Source of the DNA: Sporosarcina trichiuri
GTDB taxonomy: Bacteria; Bacillota; Bacilli; Bacillales_A; Planococcaceae
Reading direction: 5' to 3'
Length of the DNA stretch: 64,000 nucleotides
NCBI RefSeq assembly: GCF_030406775.1
Contig: NZ_CP129119.1
Location: forward strand, 1,398,001-1,462,000
The notes beneath the pieces were generated by a model, which was not told where the DNA came from, made no database searches, and saw only the letters and a list, made by a program, of their open reading frames with translations. Of this stretch, positions 34,585 to 42,672 are shown one piece after another. The position numbers were made by a program, and so were the translations under genes. How positions within the stretch are numbered: the first letter of the stretch is position 1; every line of letters starts with the position of its first letter.

Positions 34585-35370
34585 ATGGGAAAGAAGACGA
34601 AGGTTGCCCTTTCAGTCGGTGCGGCGGGAGCCGCAGCTTGGGCCGCTTCCAAAGCACTCATCCGGCCGTCTGCACGCGGGAACAAAGAAGCATTGGATTT
34701 TGACGGACCGATTGTAGTGCAGCAGCTTGCCGGTTCGGCGGACTGCGATGTTCAAGCAGCGGATGCCGCAGCTCTAGGCGTCCATGGACTGGCTGTGGAT
34801 ATCCGGCTCACACCGGAAGAAGAGATCATCATCACTTCACATGACGATACCGATCATCAGTCTGCACAGCCCTGCCTTCTGCAAAATATGCTCGCCGCAT
34901 ACCCCCATCTGCTGTTCGTCATCCGTCTGGCCGACTCGCCGGATACATATGAAGGCAGCCTGATGCCGTCCAAACTATGGAAACTGCTGGAGGAATGTGA
35001 CGCTCAGGATCAGGTGGCAGTTATCAGTCCGTACGATGACCAAGTGGACCGGTTCAATTTATATACGCAATACAGGGCAGCATCCGGCGCAGGACGTGAT
35101 GAACTGAAACAGGCCTATGCAGCCTATTCAAGCCGGTTCGGCCATCTGTATAAGCCGCGCAGCGATTTCTTCGTGCTGTCAGGCAAGCTGGGGCCTTTTC
35201 AGACTGCAAGCGTTGGCTTCATCCAGTTCTTGAGGAGACTGAACATTGCCGTTTACGTTGAAAACGCACCATCGGATTCTGTCGTCAAGCTGGCAGGCGC
35301 AGGTGTGTCAGGGTTCATCACGTCCGAGCCGCGTACTGTGATGGCATCGCTCGACCCGGATGCCGAATGA
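34585..35370 (+). CDS. Degenerate glycerophosphodiester phosphodiesterase-like protein
   Basis: 261 residues: a short hydrophobic N-terminal segment (about 7-25), then a domain resembling the GDPD TIM barrel. AVDIRLTPEEEIIITSHDDTD (70-90) lines up with the GDPD block that normally reads IExDVxxTxDG...HD. The first catalytic motif (HRG) is replaced by QQLAG at 46-50, and the metal-binding Glu before VD is Ala. The second His-Asp (SHDD, 85-88) remains. It is therefore probably a non-catalytic relative, or has altered chemistry. AAAGGAGGAA precedes the ATG. It has its own strong promoter and a shared terminator with ylbF. Confidence 0.6.
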   Translation: MGKKTKVALSVGAAGAAAWAASKALIRPSARGNKEALDFDGPIVVQQLAGSADCDVQAADAAALGVHGLAVDIRLTPEEEIIITSHDDTDHQSAQPCLLQNMLAAYPHLLFVIRLADSPDTYEGSLMPSKLWKLLEECDAQDQVAVISPYDDQVDRFNLYTQYRAASGAGRDELKQAYAAYSSRFGHLYKPRSDFFVLSGKLGPFQTASVGFIQFLRRLNIAVYVENAPSDSVVKLAGAGVSGFITSEPRTVMASLDPDAE

Positions 35371-35374
35371 GAAG

Positions 35375-35421
35375 AAGGCTGTACGGCAGTACCGGGAATC
35401 CCGGTTGCCGTACAGCCTTTT
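35375..35421. terminator. Bidirectional terminator between the GDPD-like gene and ylbF
   Basis: AAGGCTGTACGGCA and TGCCGTACAGCCTT make a perfect 14-base stem, with a further small CCGGG hairpin in the loop. A/T runs flank it on both sides, serving the two convergent genes. Confidence 0.88.
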
Positions 35422-35437
35422 CAGTTTGCCGGTATGT

Positions 35438-35881
35438 TCATGCAGAGCAGGAACAGCCTCCCCCCGATCCGCAGCCGCCTCCGCAGCTCTCTTCCGTGAC
35501 AAACGTATTGTCGGAAGGCAGTTTGACGGATTCGGATACGGCGCGGGCAACCGTGGCGCTGATTTCATCCAGCAGATACTGGACGTCATTTTCCGCCAGC
35601 CGCAGTGCCGCGACTTTTTCATTCATATCTAAGGCCCTCTTGTCGAGGCGTATCGTTTTCATCACTCTATTGTAATCCGGATGATATCGTCCGAACCGCT
35701 GCACTTCCTCATACCGTTCCTTCAGTTCGGAGAATTCCCTGATCTTACGGACCAGTTCGGCATCCCCGTAAACTGCACGGTGGGCGGAGCGATAATCAGA
35801 CAGGACATCGGATGTCAGGATCATGTCTGCCAATTCGTCTGATTGTTCGATGATGTCGAGCCATTCGTTGGTCATCATCAT
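35438..35881 (-). CDS. ylbF: YlbF, Y-complex subunit (RNase Y regulator)
   Basis: 147 residues. The helical YlbF/YmcA fold is visible in ILTSDVLSDYRSAHRAVYGD and FGRYHPDYNRVMKTIRLDKRALDMNEKVA. The C-terminal tail is cysteine-rich (CGGGCGSGGGCSCSA). In B. subtilis YlbF, YmcA and YaaT form a complex that binds Fe-S clusters and directs RNase Y processing, needed for sporulation, competence and biofilm; the Cys tail fits cluster binding. GGAGGG precedes the ATG. Confidence 0.93.
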   Translation of the reverse strand: MMMTNEWLDIIEQSDELADMILTSDVLSDYRSAHRAVYGDAELVRKIREFSELKERYEEVQRFGRYHPDYNRVMKTIRLDKRALDMNEKVAALRLAENDVQYLLDEISATVARAVSESVKLPSDNTFVTEESCGGGCGSGGGCSCSA

Positions 35882-35945
35882 AAATACATTCCCTCCATTC
35901 TCCTACAGTATACCAAATAGAGGGAACAAGTGCATCCGCTGATTC

Positions 35946-37370
35946 TTACAGGAGCTGATCCGCCTTCAGCGCTTCCATCGCCTCTTCATAATCGGAAAAG
36001 AGGATGCTGTCTTCATTGATGATCTGGACAGTCTCATGCCCTTTGCCGGCAATCACGACAATATCATCCGGCCCGCTGCTGCCTACCGCCCTGCGGATCG
36101 CCGTCCGACGGTCCAGCTCGACCTCTATCTTATGCGGATGCTTGACGCCGTGCAGTATATGCTGGGCAATCATCCCGGGGTCCTCATCTCTCGGATTATC
36201 GGATGTGATGACGACATGGTCGCAGTACTTCTCTGCAATCCGCCCCATGAGCGGCCGTTTCTCACGGTCCCTGTTCCCTCCGCACCCGAATACACAGACA
36301 AGCCTTTTCGGATTCAGCCCGGAGACCGCCTGCAGGACCGCTTCCAGTGCATCCGGTGAATGGGCGTAATCGATATACACCCTTCTGTTCACACTTTCCG
36401 CGAGCTGGAGCCGGCCGGGCGGCAGCGCCAGCGCACTGAACGACCGTTCTATGACCTGTTCGGGTATGCCGAGCAGCCGGACCGCACTTGCAGCGGCCAT
36501 GGCATTCAGCCTGTTATGGAGTCCGGTCGGCATCTTGCTGATCATGCTGCCAGACGCCAAACAGCCGATATACTCGCTGCGGCAGAATCTGTATACCGGC
36601 ACAGCAGCGTCTTCCGCCATCTTCATGCAGACGGGGTCTTCCTCGTTGACGATGACCTGACGGGACAGGGTGACCAGCTTCTTTTTGGCTGCGACATACG
36701 CTTCCCGGCCGCCATGGTCTTCGAGGTGATCCGTGCCGACATTGAGGAGGATGCCGATATCGATGGCACAGTCAGCCAGCCGCCCCCTCTCCAAACCGAT
36801 GGATGAGGCTTCCAGGGCGACATGTGTGACACCTTCCAGCCTGCACACTTGCAGTAATGGATGCAGGTACTCCGCGGTCGGTGTAGTCAATGAAGGGATC
36901 GGGATGTCCAGCCGCTTCCCGTCTATATAACAGCCCGTCGTTCCGATGACAGCCGCTTTCACACCTGCTTCCTTCAGCAGCTGACCGATGAAATGGGTCA
37001 CTGTCGTCTTACCATTCGTTCCTGTCACAGCGATGACTTGCAGCTCTTCCGATGGGTTGCCTGCCAGTTCTGCAGCACTGTACGACAGGAATCTGCTGCT
37101 GTCCGGCACAGTCACGATCGCCGTTCCTGTCTCTGCCCATTTTGCAAGTTTCAATGAAGAAACCGGACGGTCGATCACCACTGCAGCCGCCCCTTTCGCA
37201 ATCGCTTCATCGATCGCCTGGTGACCGTCGAACCTAGCGCCTTTCCGTGCGACAAATAAGCTGTTCCGAGAGACGCGGGCAGGATGCTCCGTAACACTCC
37301 TGATTTTGACATCCCGCCATTCCCCTTTCACCGTGCACGGCCAGTTTTTCAGCAGCTCAATCAGATGCAT
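35946..37370 (-). CDS. MurE-type UDP-MurNAc-tripeptide synthetase (displaced from the dcw cluster)
   Basis: 474 residues from ATG 37370, preceded by AAGGAG; a longer frame to 37463 has no site. Mur ligase: N-terminal UDP-binding domain, ATP loop GTNGKTT (117-123), carbamylated-lysine region AAKKKLV (228-234), IDYAHSPDALE, GCGGNRDREKRPLMG and DNPR at 391-394. DNPR is the meso-diaminopimelate-selective form of the motif in characterised MurEs. The usual EVSSHAL block reads EASSIGLERGRL. It occupies the place of ylbD/ylbE and is divergent from an aspartokinase-like gene. It may be the only MurE, or a second mDAP-specific enzyme for spore cortex; sequence alone cannot decide. Confidence 0.88.
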   Translation of the reverse strand: MHLIELLKNWPCTVKGEWRDVKIRSVTEHPARVSRNSLFVARKGARFDGHQAIDEAIAKGAAAVVIDRPVSSLKLAKWAETGTAIVTVPDSSRFLSYSAAELAGNPSEELQVIAVTGTNGKTTVTHFIGQLLKEAGVKAAVIGTTGCYIDGKRLDIPIPSLTTPTAEYLHPLLQVCRLEGVTHVALEASSIGLERGRLADCAIDIGILLNVGTDHLEDHGGREAYVAAKKKLVTLSRQVIVNEEDPVCMKMAEDAAVPVYRFCRSEYIGCLASGSMISKMPTGLHNRLNAMAAASAVRLLGIPEQVIERSFSALALPPGRLQLAESVNRRVYIDYAHSPDALEAVLQAVSGLNPKRLVCVFGCGGNRDREKRPLMGRIAEKYCDHVVITSDNPRDEDPGMIAQHILHGVKHPHKIEVELDRRTAIRRAVGSSGPDDIVVIAGKGHETVQIINEDSILFSDYEEAMEALKADQLL

Positions 37371-37432
37371 TATATATGACTCCTTCCCGAACGTTTTCCA
37401 ACCTGCAGAATATAGTAAGGATGAACCTACTG

Positions 37433-37460
37433 TAAGGTATGAAACATCATGAGCAAATGT
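37433..37460 (-). promoter_or_regulatory. Candidate mother-cell (SigK/SigE-like) promoter for the MurE-type gene
   Basis: On the minus strand an AC (37459-37460), 17 bases, then CATACCTTA (37433-37441) fits the SigK pattern AC-N16/17-CATANNNTA and is close to a SigE -10. It lies about 60 bases before the ATG and its binding site. No good SigA promoter was found in the same gap. Short degenerate motif, so provisional. Confidence 0.35.
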
Positions 37461-37483
37461 CACGAGGAAAGTTGGGAGAAGAG

Positions 37484-38221
37484 ATGATCATACAAAAATT
37501 CGGCGGCGCTGCCATGAAGGATAGGGTGCAGCGCCGGTTATGTATTGAGCGGATTCGTGAAGGATTGCTGGAGCACGGGAAAGCAGTTGTAGTCGTGTCC
37601 GCAATCGGACGGCAGGAGAGCCCTTATTCCACTGACCGGCTCCTGTCGATCACCCCGTCCTTCCATCCCGGAACAGCGGCCTCTGATCTCGCCGCCTCCT
37701 GCGGTGAACTGCTTGCCTCAGCAGTGCTGAGTGCCGAACTTGAAGAAGCGGGCATAGCGAACAAAGTGATGCACAGCCGCCAGTCCGGCATCTTCACAGA
37801 AGGGGAATTCGGTAATGCGGCAATCAGCCGAGTGGAGACAAGCGCCTACGAACAGGCATTCAAGCAGGTGCCTTGCGTCATAATTCCGGGTTTCCAGGGT
37901 ATCAGCGGAGACGGTGAGTATATGACACTCGGCCGGGGAGGCAGCGATCTCACTGCGGTGGTGCTCGCCAGCTGCCTGAACGCCCGGCATGTCGAGTTCT
38001 TCAAGGATGTCCCCGGCGTCATGACTGCCGATCCCCGTCGGCATGAAGGTGCACGCAAACTCGAAGAATTGACCATCGACCAATTCCTGCCCCTCCTGCA
38101 GACCGGTCATCCGATCATCCAGCAGCGCGCTGCTGATTATGCAAAAAAAACAGCAACCCCTCTCTATATACGAGGGATTGCCGGAACCGAGGAAGGCACA
38201 TGGGTCCATCCGGCTCCTTGA
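37484..38221 (+). CDS. Aspartokinase-like protein lacking ACT regulatory domains
   Basis: 245 residues from ATG 37484 (MIIQKFGG), chosen because aspartokinases start here and GGGAG precedes it. Amino-acid kinase fold: KFGGAAMKD near the start (usual KFGGTSV), VVVVSAIGR, LAASCGELLASAVLSAEL, YMTLGRGGSDLTAVVLASCL and FFKDVPGVMTADPR. The chain stops at about the end of the kinase domain; the roughly 150-residue ACT region of LysC/DapG is absent, so feedback by lysine or DAP is not expected. Thr and Ser after KFGG are replaced by Ala. It may feed the diaminopimelate/dipicolinate route. Divergent from the MurE-type gene. Confidence 0.8.
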   Translation: MIIQKFGGAAMKDRVQRRLCIERIREGLLEHGKAVVVVSAIGRQESPYSTDRLLSITPSFHPGTAASDLAASCGELLASAVLSAELEEAGIANKVMHSRQSGIFTEGEFGNAAISRVETSAYEQAFKQVPCVIIPGFQGISGDGEYMTLGRGGSDLTAVVLASCLNARHVEFFKDVPGVMTADPRRHEGARKLEELTIDQFLPLLQTGHPIIQQRAADYAKKTATPLYIRGIAGTEEGTWVHPAP

Positions 38222-38224
38222 CTG

Positions 38225-39292
38225 TCAGGGAGCCGGTTTTTCGATTTCCTGAACAAGATTCTGTGTATAGTAATTGCCGTAGGCACCCGTTCCGATATGG
38301 GTGAAATCTTCATCCAGCAGCACGTCCCGGTGTGCAGGGGAATTCAGCCAGCCATGGACGGCCTCGATGGCGTCCGTATAGTTCAGCGCTATGTTCTCCC
38401 CAGCCTTCTTCACCTCGATGTCCGCCAGCTTCAGCCGGTTGGCGAGTGTCCCGGATGTCGGCGAATCTTGTGAAAAGTAATTCTCCAGCGCCATTTCCTT
38501 GCTGTGTTCCCGGGCGACAACCTGCAGCCGGTAGTCCTTCTTCAGCTTATTCAGTCCGTGATTCCCCCGGTACAGATTCGTAATATCGAGAATCTGCCGT
38601 TCCAGTGCCCGATCGACAGCAAACTGGTCTTCCGATGAAGGTTTCTTGACGTCCACCATCTCACCTTTATAGAAAAGGTCGTACGGCTGCTGCTTCACGA
38701 GTGTCATCGGCTCGACGAACCGCACGGCTTCCAGTTCCCCCTGTGTCTCGTCGATATAGAGCTGTGCGAACAGGCCGTCATACTGGATCAGCATCTTATT
38801 CTTGATGTCCTCACCGTTCAGGACAAATGTATATTGGTTGTCTCCCTCGCCGACCGCCAATTCCGATTCTATGAGGGAGCTCCGGTAAATGTCCTCACTG
38901 CTCTGCCCATTGCTGTATGGATAGACATCCGCCTCCCGGTCTCCACTGTAGATCTGGTTCACCACGTTATCTGAAACTCCAGCCATCACCATCGGATCAG
39001 AGGGGTAGATCCACCATTCGAAGCCAAACGCCGACAAGTCCTTCCGTTCCGGATTCCCGAACGCTTCCAGCAGTTCGGATGCCGGTTTACCGACAAATGT
39101 AGAAATCCCGCGGTCCGGCCGTTTGGCCATGCTGCCTTCCTCCTGCTGCTGAAGCCCTTCCCCCCCGCTGATGGCAGTCCCTGGTTTGACAGGGGACTCG
39201 AGCGGATCGTTCTCCTTGAACCCGTCATCCCAAAAATAGAAGAACGCCAGGACCACAACTAACAGCAGTGCCACTTTCCAGATCCGATTCAC
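38225..39292 (-). CDS. ylbC: CAP-domain (SCP-like) protein, YlbC-type
   Basis: 355 residues from GTG 39292, with GGAGGGAG before it; a longer frame to 39397 is unsupported. N-terminal membrane anchor or signal (IWKVALLLVVVLAFFYFW), a low-complexity linker, a CAP-associated N-terminal domain (FVGKPASELLEAFGNPERKD), and a C-terminal CAP/SCP domain. The CAP domain shows YRGNHGLNKLKKDYRLQVVA, EHSKEMALENYFSQDSP, AGENIAL and WLNSPAHRDVLLDEDFTHIG. Probably extracytoplasmic; CAP proteins in Bacillales are of unknown function, some sporulation-linked. B. subtilis ylbC occupies the equivalent place. Confidence 0.87.
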   Translation of the reverse strand: MNRIWKVALLLVVVLAFFYFWDDGFKENDPLESPVKPGTAISGGEGLQQQEEGSMAKRPDRGISTFVGKPASELLEAFGNPERKDLSAFGFEWWIYPSDPMVMAGVSDNVVNQIYSGDREADVYPYSNGQSSEDIYRSSLIESELAVGEGDNQYTFVLNGEDIKNKMLIQYDGLFAQLYIDETQGELEAVRFVEPMTLVKQQPYDLFYKGEMVDVKKPSSEDQFAVDRALERQILDITNLYRGNHGLNKLKKDYRLQVVAREHSKEMALENYFSQDSPTSGTLANRLKLADIEVKKAGENIALNYTDAIEAVHGWLNSPAHRDVLLDEDFTHIGTGAYGNYYTQNLVQEIEKPAP

Positions 39293-39486
39293 GTTCTCCC
39301 TCCTCCTTACGCGAACTGTCTTTCCTCCATTGTAATGGACTTGCCGGCAGGAAGTCACTCTTTTCCCACCCGTTTGCCGGACAGCAGCCAGCGCCACAAT
39401 GTTGCCATTGCAACCGCTCCCCTTTTGTTCTATGATTAAAGACGAATCGTTATCGATGAACTGCTGTTTAAGGAGGAAATTGGGAT

Positions 39487-39849
39487 ATGGACTTTATCAA
39501 CACAGGTTTGGAAGACATTTCGGTCACATTTCCGATCGCTAAAGAAGTCGCGGCCAAGTATGACCTGGTTCTGGCCGGCCAGTGGGATTATGAGCGTGTG
39601 ACGTTCGACAAGAAATATACAGTCGCAGAAGGGATCTACTACCTTCGCGTCTACGCTATCACACCCGGCGGCGACATCGGCAGCAATGATGCAGTTTTGG
39701 AATTCATCACACCGCAGCTTGGGAAGCATTACTATCCGCATGGCGTCGAATACGGCGAGGACGAGTTCTATCCGCCATTCGTCGTGAACGACTGCAAGAA
39801 GACGATTGCAGCGTTCGTGAAAGACCTGCAGGCTGTAAATTTGAAATAA
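39487..39849 (+). CDS. YugN-like family protein
   Basis: 120 residues. Contains the LAGQWDYERVTFDKKY and LGKHYYPHGVEYG blocks of the YugN-like family. Predicted soluble alpha/beta protein of unknown function. AAGGAGGAAATT precedes the ATG. It is a stand-alone gene with a strong terminator. Confidence 0.83.
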   Translation: MDFINTGLEDISVTFPIAKEVAAKYDLVLAGQWDYERVTFDKKYTVAEGIYYLRVYAITPGGDIGSNDAVLEFITPQLGKHYYPHGVEYGEDEFYPPFVVNDCKKTIAAFVKDLQAVNLK

Positions 39850-39871
39850 CGCTGATCCGGCACTAAGAGAC

Positions 39872-39909
39872 GCCGGCGGTCTGTCCGTAGACAGGCCGCC
39901 GGCATTTTT
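39872..39909 (+). terminator. Terminator after the YugN-like gene
   Basis: GCCGGCGGTCTGTC and GACAGGCCGCCGGC form a 14-base stem (one mismatch) with a 4-base loop, followed by ATTTTTG. Confidence 0.9.
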
Positions 39910-40010
39910 GTTCTGCCGCCCCGCTATATCAGAAACACTCGCCTTTTGCATATCCATTTCCAGCCGGATTGGCTATAATAGAAATAATACACGTTTTGGA
40001 GGTATGCCGG

Positions 40011-41069
40011 GTGTCGAAGTGGTTGACAAAGAGAACGTTGTTCATTTTGCTTTTTGCAGTGATCGCCATCACTGCGTTAGTTTTTATACTCCCGGTTTCC
40101 ATACCGCTCATTCTGGCGCTGCTGACCGCTCTGCTGATCGACCCGCTTGTGAAACTTGTGGAGCGGAGATTCAAGTGGAAGCGGAAGCTTGCGGTCATTT
40201 CCGTTTTCATCTTCGTCGTCCTGCTTGTGGCAGTCGGGATCTACTACTCTGTCACGTCGCTGATCGGACGCATTGTCCAGTTCACGAAAGACGCACCTGA
40301 GTATCTGAACTCGCTGTCAGGCGTCTGGATCGATATGCAGGACAAACTGCTGAGGTACACATCCGGTCTTCCATCGGATATTGTGAAAGCGACACAAGAA
40401 CAGTTCACGGCGGCGCTCAAGTCCATGCAGACATCGCTCCTTGAACTGGTGAGTTACGAACGGATTATCGCACTCGCAGCGGAGATCCCGAATTTCCTTG
40501 TCAGTTTCATCGTATTCCTGATCGCCCTGTTCCTATTCATGCTGGAACTGCCGCAGCTGAAACGGGGAGTGTACAACCGCCTAACAAACAGGACAGCTGA
40601 AAAAGTCAGGTACATGACAACACGGCTGAATGCCACAGTGATCGGATTCCTGAAAGCGCAGCTGCTCGTCAGCTTCATCATCCTGGCGGCAGCCTTTGTC
40701 GGCCTGCTCCTGATCGTGCCGAGATATGCAGTGGTCATGTCGATCATCATATGGATCATCGACGTCATTCCGATACTAGGCTCGATCATCATCCTGGCAC
40801 CGTGGGCGCTCTATGAATTCGTCAGCGGCGATGTCGCCATGGGAACGAAGCTGGCCATTCTGGCGGCTGTCCTCCTGATCATCCGGCGGACGGTCGAGCC
40901 GAAAGTGATGGGCTCCCAGATCGGCCTGTCGCCGCTTCCGACGCTGATCGGCATGTTCATCGGCCTGAAGCTATTCGGTGTCCTCGGGTTCTTCATCGGC
41001 CCGATGGTCGTCATCCTGTTCACGACCGCGATTGAGGCGGGGATCATCAAGCTGAATTTCAAAATATAG
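40011..41069 (+). CDS. AI-2E family (UPF0118) membrane permease, YtvI-like
   Basis: 352 residues from GTG 40011, with GGAGGT seven bases before; the frame is open from 39969. Eight or so membrane segments in the typical AI-2E exporter pattern: two at the N-terminus, a soluble loop, then a C-terminal block with GFLKAQLLVSFIILAAAF, IIWIIDVIPILGSI and VEPKVMGSQIGLSPLPTLIG. Family members include TqsA, the Na+/H+ antiporter-like proteins and sporulation protein YtvI. Substrate unknown. Confidence 0.85.
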   Translation: MSKWLTKRTLFILLFAVIAITALVFILPVSIPLILALLTALLIDPLVKLVERRFKWKRKLAVISVFIFVVLLVAVGIYYSVTSLIGRIVQFTKDAPEYLNSLSGVWIDMQDKLLRYTSGLPSDIVKATQEQFTAALKSMQTSLLELVSYERIIALAAEIPNFLVSFIVFLIALFLFMLELPQLKRGVYNRLTNRTAEKVRYMTTRLNATVIGFLKAQLLVSFIILAAAFVGLLLIVPRYAVVMSIIIWIIDVIPILGSIIILAPWALYEFVSGDVAMGTKLAILAAVLLIIRRTVEPKVMGSQIGLSPLPTLIGMFIGLKLFGVLGFFIGPMVVILFTTAIEAGIIKLNFKI

Positions 41070-41078
41070 ACCGGCACA

Positions 41079-41124
41079 ACGAAAAAACACGCACACCCGT
41101 CAGCGGGTATGCGTGTTTTTTCGT
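41079..41124. terminator. Bidirectional terminator between the AI-2E permease and ctaM
   Basis: ACGAAAAAACACGCA and TGCGTGTTTTTTCGT form a 15-base perfect stem extended by a GC core. It serves the plus-strand permease gene and the minus-strand cta genes that converge on it. Confidence 0.88.
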
Positions 41125-41585
41125 CAGAATCCGAGGATGGCTTTGATCATAGAGGTGGTTTCCCCGCCTTTGTAGAAGACGTACAGCAGCAGATAGACCG
41201 CAACGCCCGTGAGTGCTGCAAACACCCACACAAGGCTTGTGACGGGGCCCAGCTTCCTGTGTCTGGGCAGGTTATCCTTCAACCCGGTCACCAGCGAGAA
41301 CACACCGAGCACAGCACCGAACGTTGCCAGGCAGATATGGAAGATCAGGAAGACCGTGTAATAGATCTTGATGCTGTCCGGACCGCCGAAGGATGTGTTC
41401 CCGACAATAACAGTCCGGGACAAGTAGATGATCAGAAACATCAGTGCCGCGGCCGCCGCAGCAATCATGACATTCTTATGCGCCTGTCTGTGCTGTTTCT
41501 TGATGAGAACCCATCCGATGATGACGAGCACACCCGACAGGACAATGAGTGCGGTACTCAGCGTCGGTAAAAAAGGGATGTCCAT
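41124..41585 (-). CDS. ctaM: DUF420 protein, cytochrome oxidase assembly factor CtaM (YozB)
   Basis: 153 residues with four membrane segments. DUF420 features: LPTLSTALIVLSGVLVIIGW, HKNVMIAAAAAALMFLIIY, HICLATFGAVLGVFSL and HRKLGPVTSLVWVFAALTG, with conserved histidines at membrane edges. The Staphylococcus homologue CtaM is needed for heme-copper oxidase maturation. Position directly after ctaG supports this role. GGAGAA precedes the ATG. Confidence 0.82.
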   Translation of the reverse strand: MDIPFLPTLSTALIVLSGVLVIIGWVLIKKQHRQAHKNVMIAAAAAALMFLIIYLSRTVIVGNTSFGGPDSIKIYYTVFLIFHICLATFGAVLGVFSLVTGLKDNLPRHRKLGPVTSLVWVFAALTGVAVYLLLYVFYKGGETTSMIKAILGF

Positions 41586-41618
41586 AGGCGTTCTCCATTT
41601 CTATTCAGGGTACAGTGA

Positions 41619-42533
41619 TTATCCGTGTACAGACAGCTTTTTGCGTTCCAGCAGGTCTCTCTGCGTGATTTCGTCGGCATTGTCCTGCTCTTCCTGAGCC
41701 CAGGTGAAGAAGACCTTGCCGATGATGAATACATACAGCAGTTCCTGTATGACTTTCATGATAATTCCGCCGAGCTGCTGATCATAGACGGACGGCATAC
41801 TGGTGAACAGTTCCGGCCCGGAAATCGACAGGCCTGACAAGGTTCCGGCCGGCACGCAGAGAGCCATTGCCTGCAGCCACGCTTCCCCGCTGTTGTACGT
41901 CTCGTACACCGGCACATCTGCGAAGATGATGAGCGAGCAGGCAGGTGTGAGGAAGATGGCACTGAGGATGACATAGCCGATCTTTTTCAGACCATGCAGC
42001 TTCGGCTCACCCGGCAGTGTGTTGAAGACCGGCCACCAGAGGAACAAGGCTGATGCGAAAAGGACGAGCGTGAACGCTGTATGCAACGGCAGGCTCAGCT
42101 TGATGGTATCGAGCACGAGCGGGTAGTGGTTGAGTGAAAACATCAGTGTGAACAGCAGCAGGCTGATGACCGGTTTCGTGAAGAACCGGATGACTTTCGC
42201 AATCTTCGGATAGCTGAACACTTTCTTCCATAGGAAATTCGGAATCCCGATGATGAAGAGCGGTGCGATCATCAGCAGCAGGATCGCCATCTGTGACATG
42301 TGGACCGAGAACAGGATATGCCCCATCAGGTCCATCGGTGATCCTTTCACAATATACAGAAGGACCATCGCCGAGAGGAATGTTATGATCTGCCGGTTCG
42401 TCACCGGCTCAGTCCCTTCAAAACGCGATCTCCATTTTTTCGTCAGCAGAAAATAGAGGAAGGTCAATGCAGCGAGAAAGATGAAAAAATACGGGCTCCA
42501 CAGCGCCCGGAAGCCAAATATGCTTAACGGCAA
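41619..42533 (-). CDS. ctaG: Cytochrome c oxidase assembly factor CtaG
   Basis: 304 residues with seven or more membrane segments, of the Bacillus CtaG/caa3_CtaG family needed to form active caa3 oxidase (copper delivery to CuB). Family stretches: GHILFSVHMSQMAILLLMIAP, FSLNHYPLVLDTIKLSLPLH and LGGIIMKVIQELLYVFIIG. Start is TTG with AAAGGAG upstream. It follows ctaF after a terminator, so it may be expressed partly separately. Confidence 0.93.
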   Translation of the reverse strand: MPLSIFGFRALWSPYFFIFLAALTFLYFLLTKKWRSRFEGTEPVTNRQIITFLSAMVLLYIVKGSPMDLMGHILFSVHMSQMAILLLMIAPLFIIGIPNFLWKKVFSYPKIAKVIRFFTKPVISLLLFTLMFSLNHYPLVLDTIKLSLPLHTAFTLVLFASALFLWWPVFNTLPGEPKLHGLKKIGYVILSAIFLTPACSLIIFADVPVYETYNSGEAWLQAMALCVPAGTLSGLSISGPELFTSMPSVYDQQLGGIIMKVIQELLYVFIIGKVFFTWAQEEQDNADEITQRDLLERKKLSVHG

Positions 42534-42623
42534 TTGCCCCAGCTCCTTTTATGAGTTCTGTTTTCATTATAGAACGTCCGGACGGATAACACAATGAACG
42601 TTCTTTGACATCAGACAAAACAG

Positions 42624-42660
42624 AAAACCCCCGACTTGGACCAATGGCCGAAGTCGGAGG
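42624..42660 (-). terminator. Terminator after ctaF
   Basis: CCTCCGACTT and AAGTCGGGGG (minus strand) form a 10-base stem with one mismatch, followed by TTTTC. It lies 12 bases past the ctaF stop. Confidence 0.75.
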
Positions 42661-42672
42661 TTGTTGAACTGC

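Noticed and set aside
39974..39979. TATAAT before the AI-2E permease as a full SigA promoter
   Set aside because: No -35-like hexamer lies at 16-18 bases; the nearest TTGCAT is 22 bases away.
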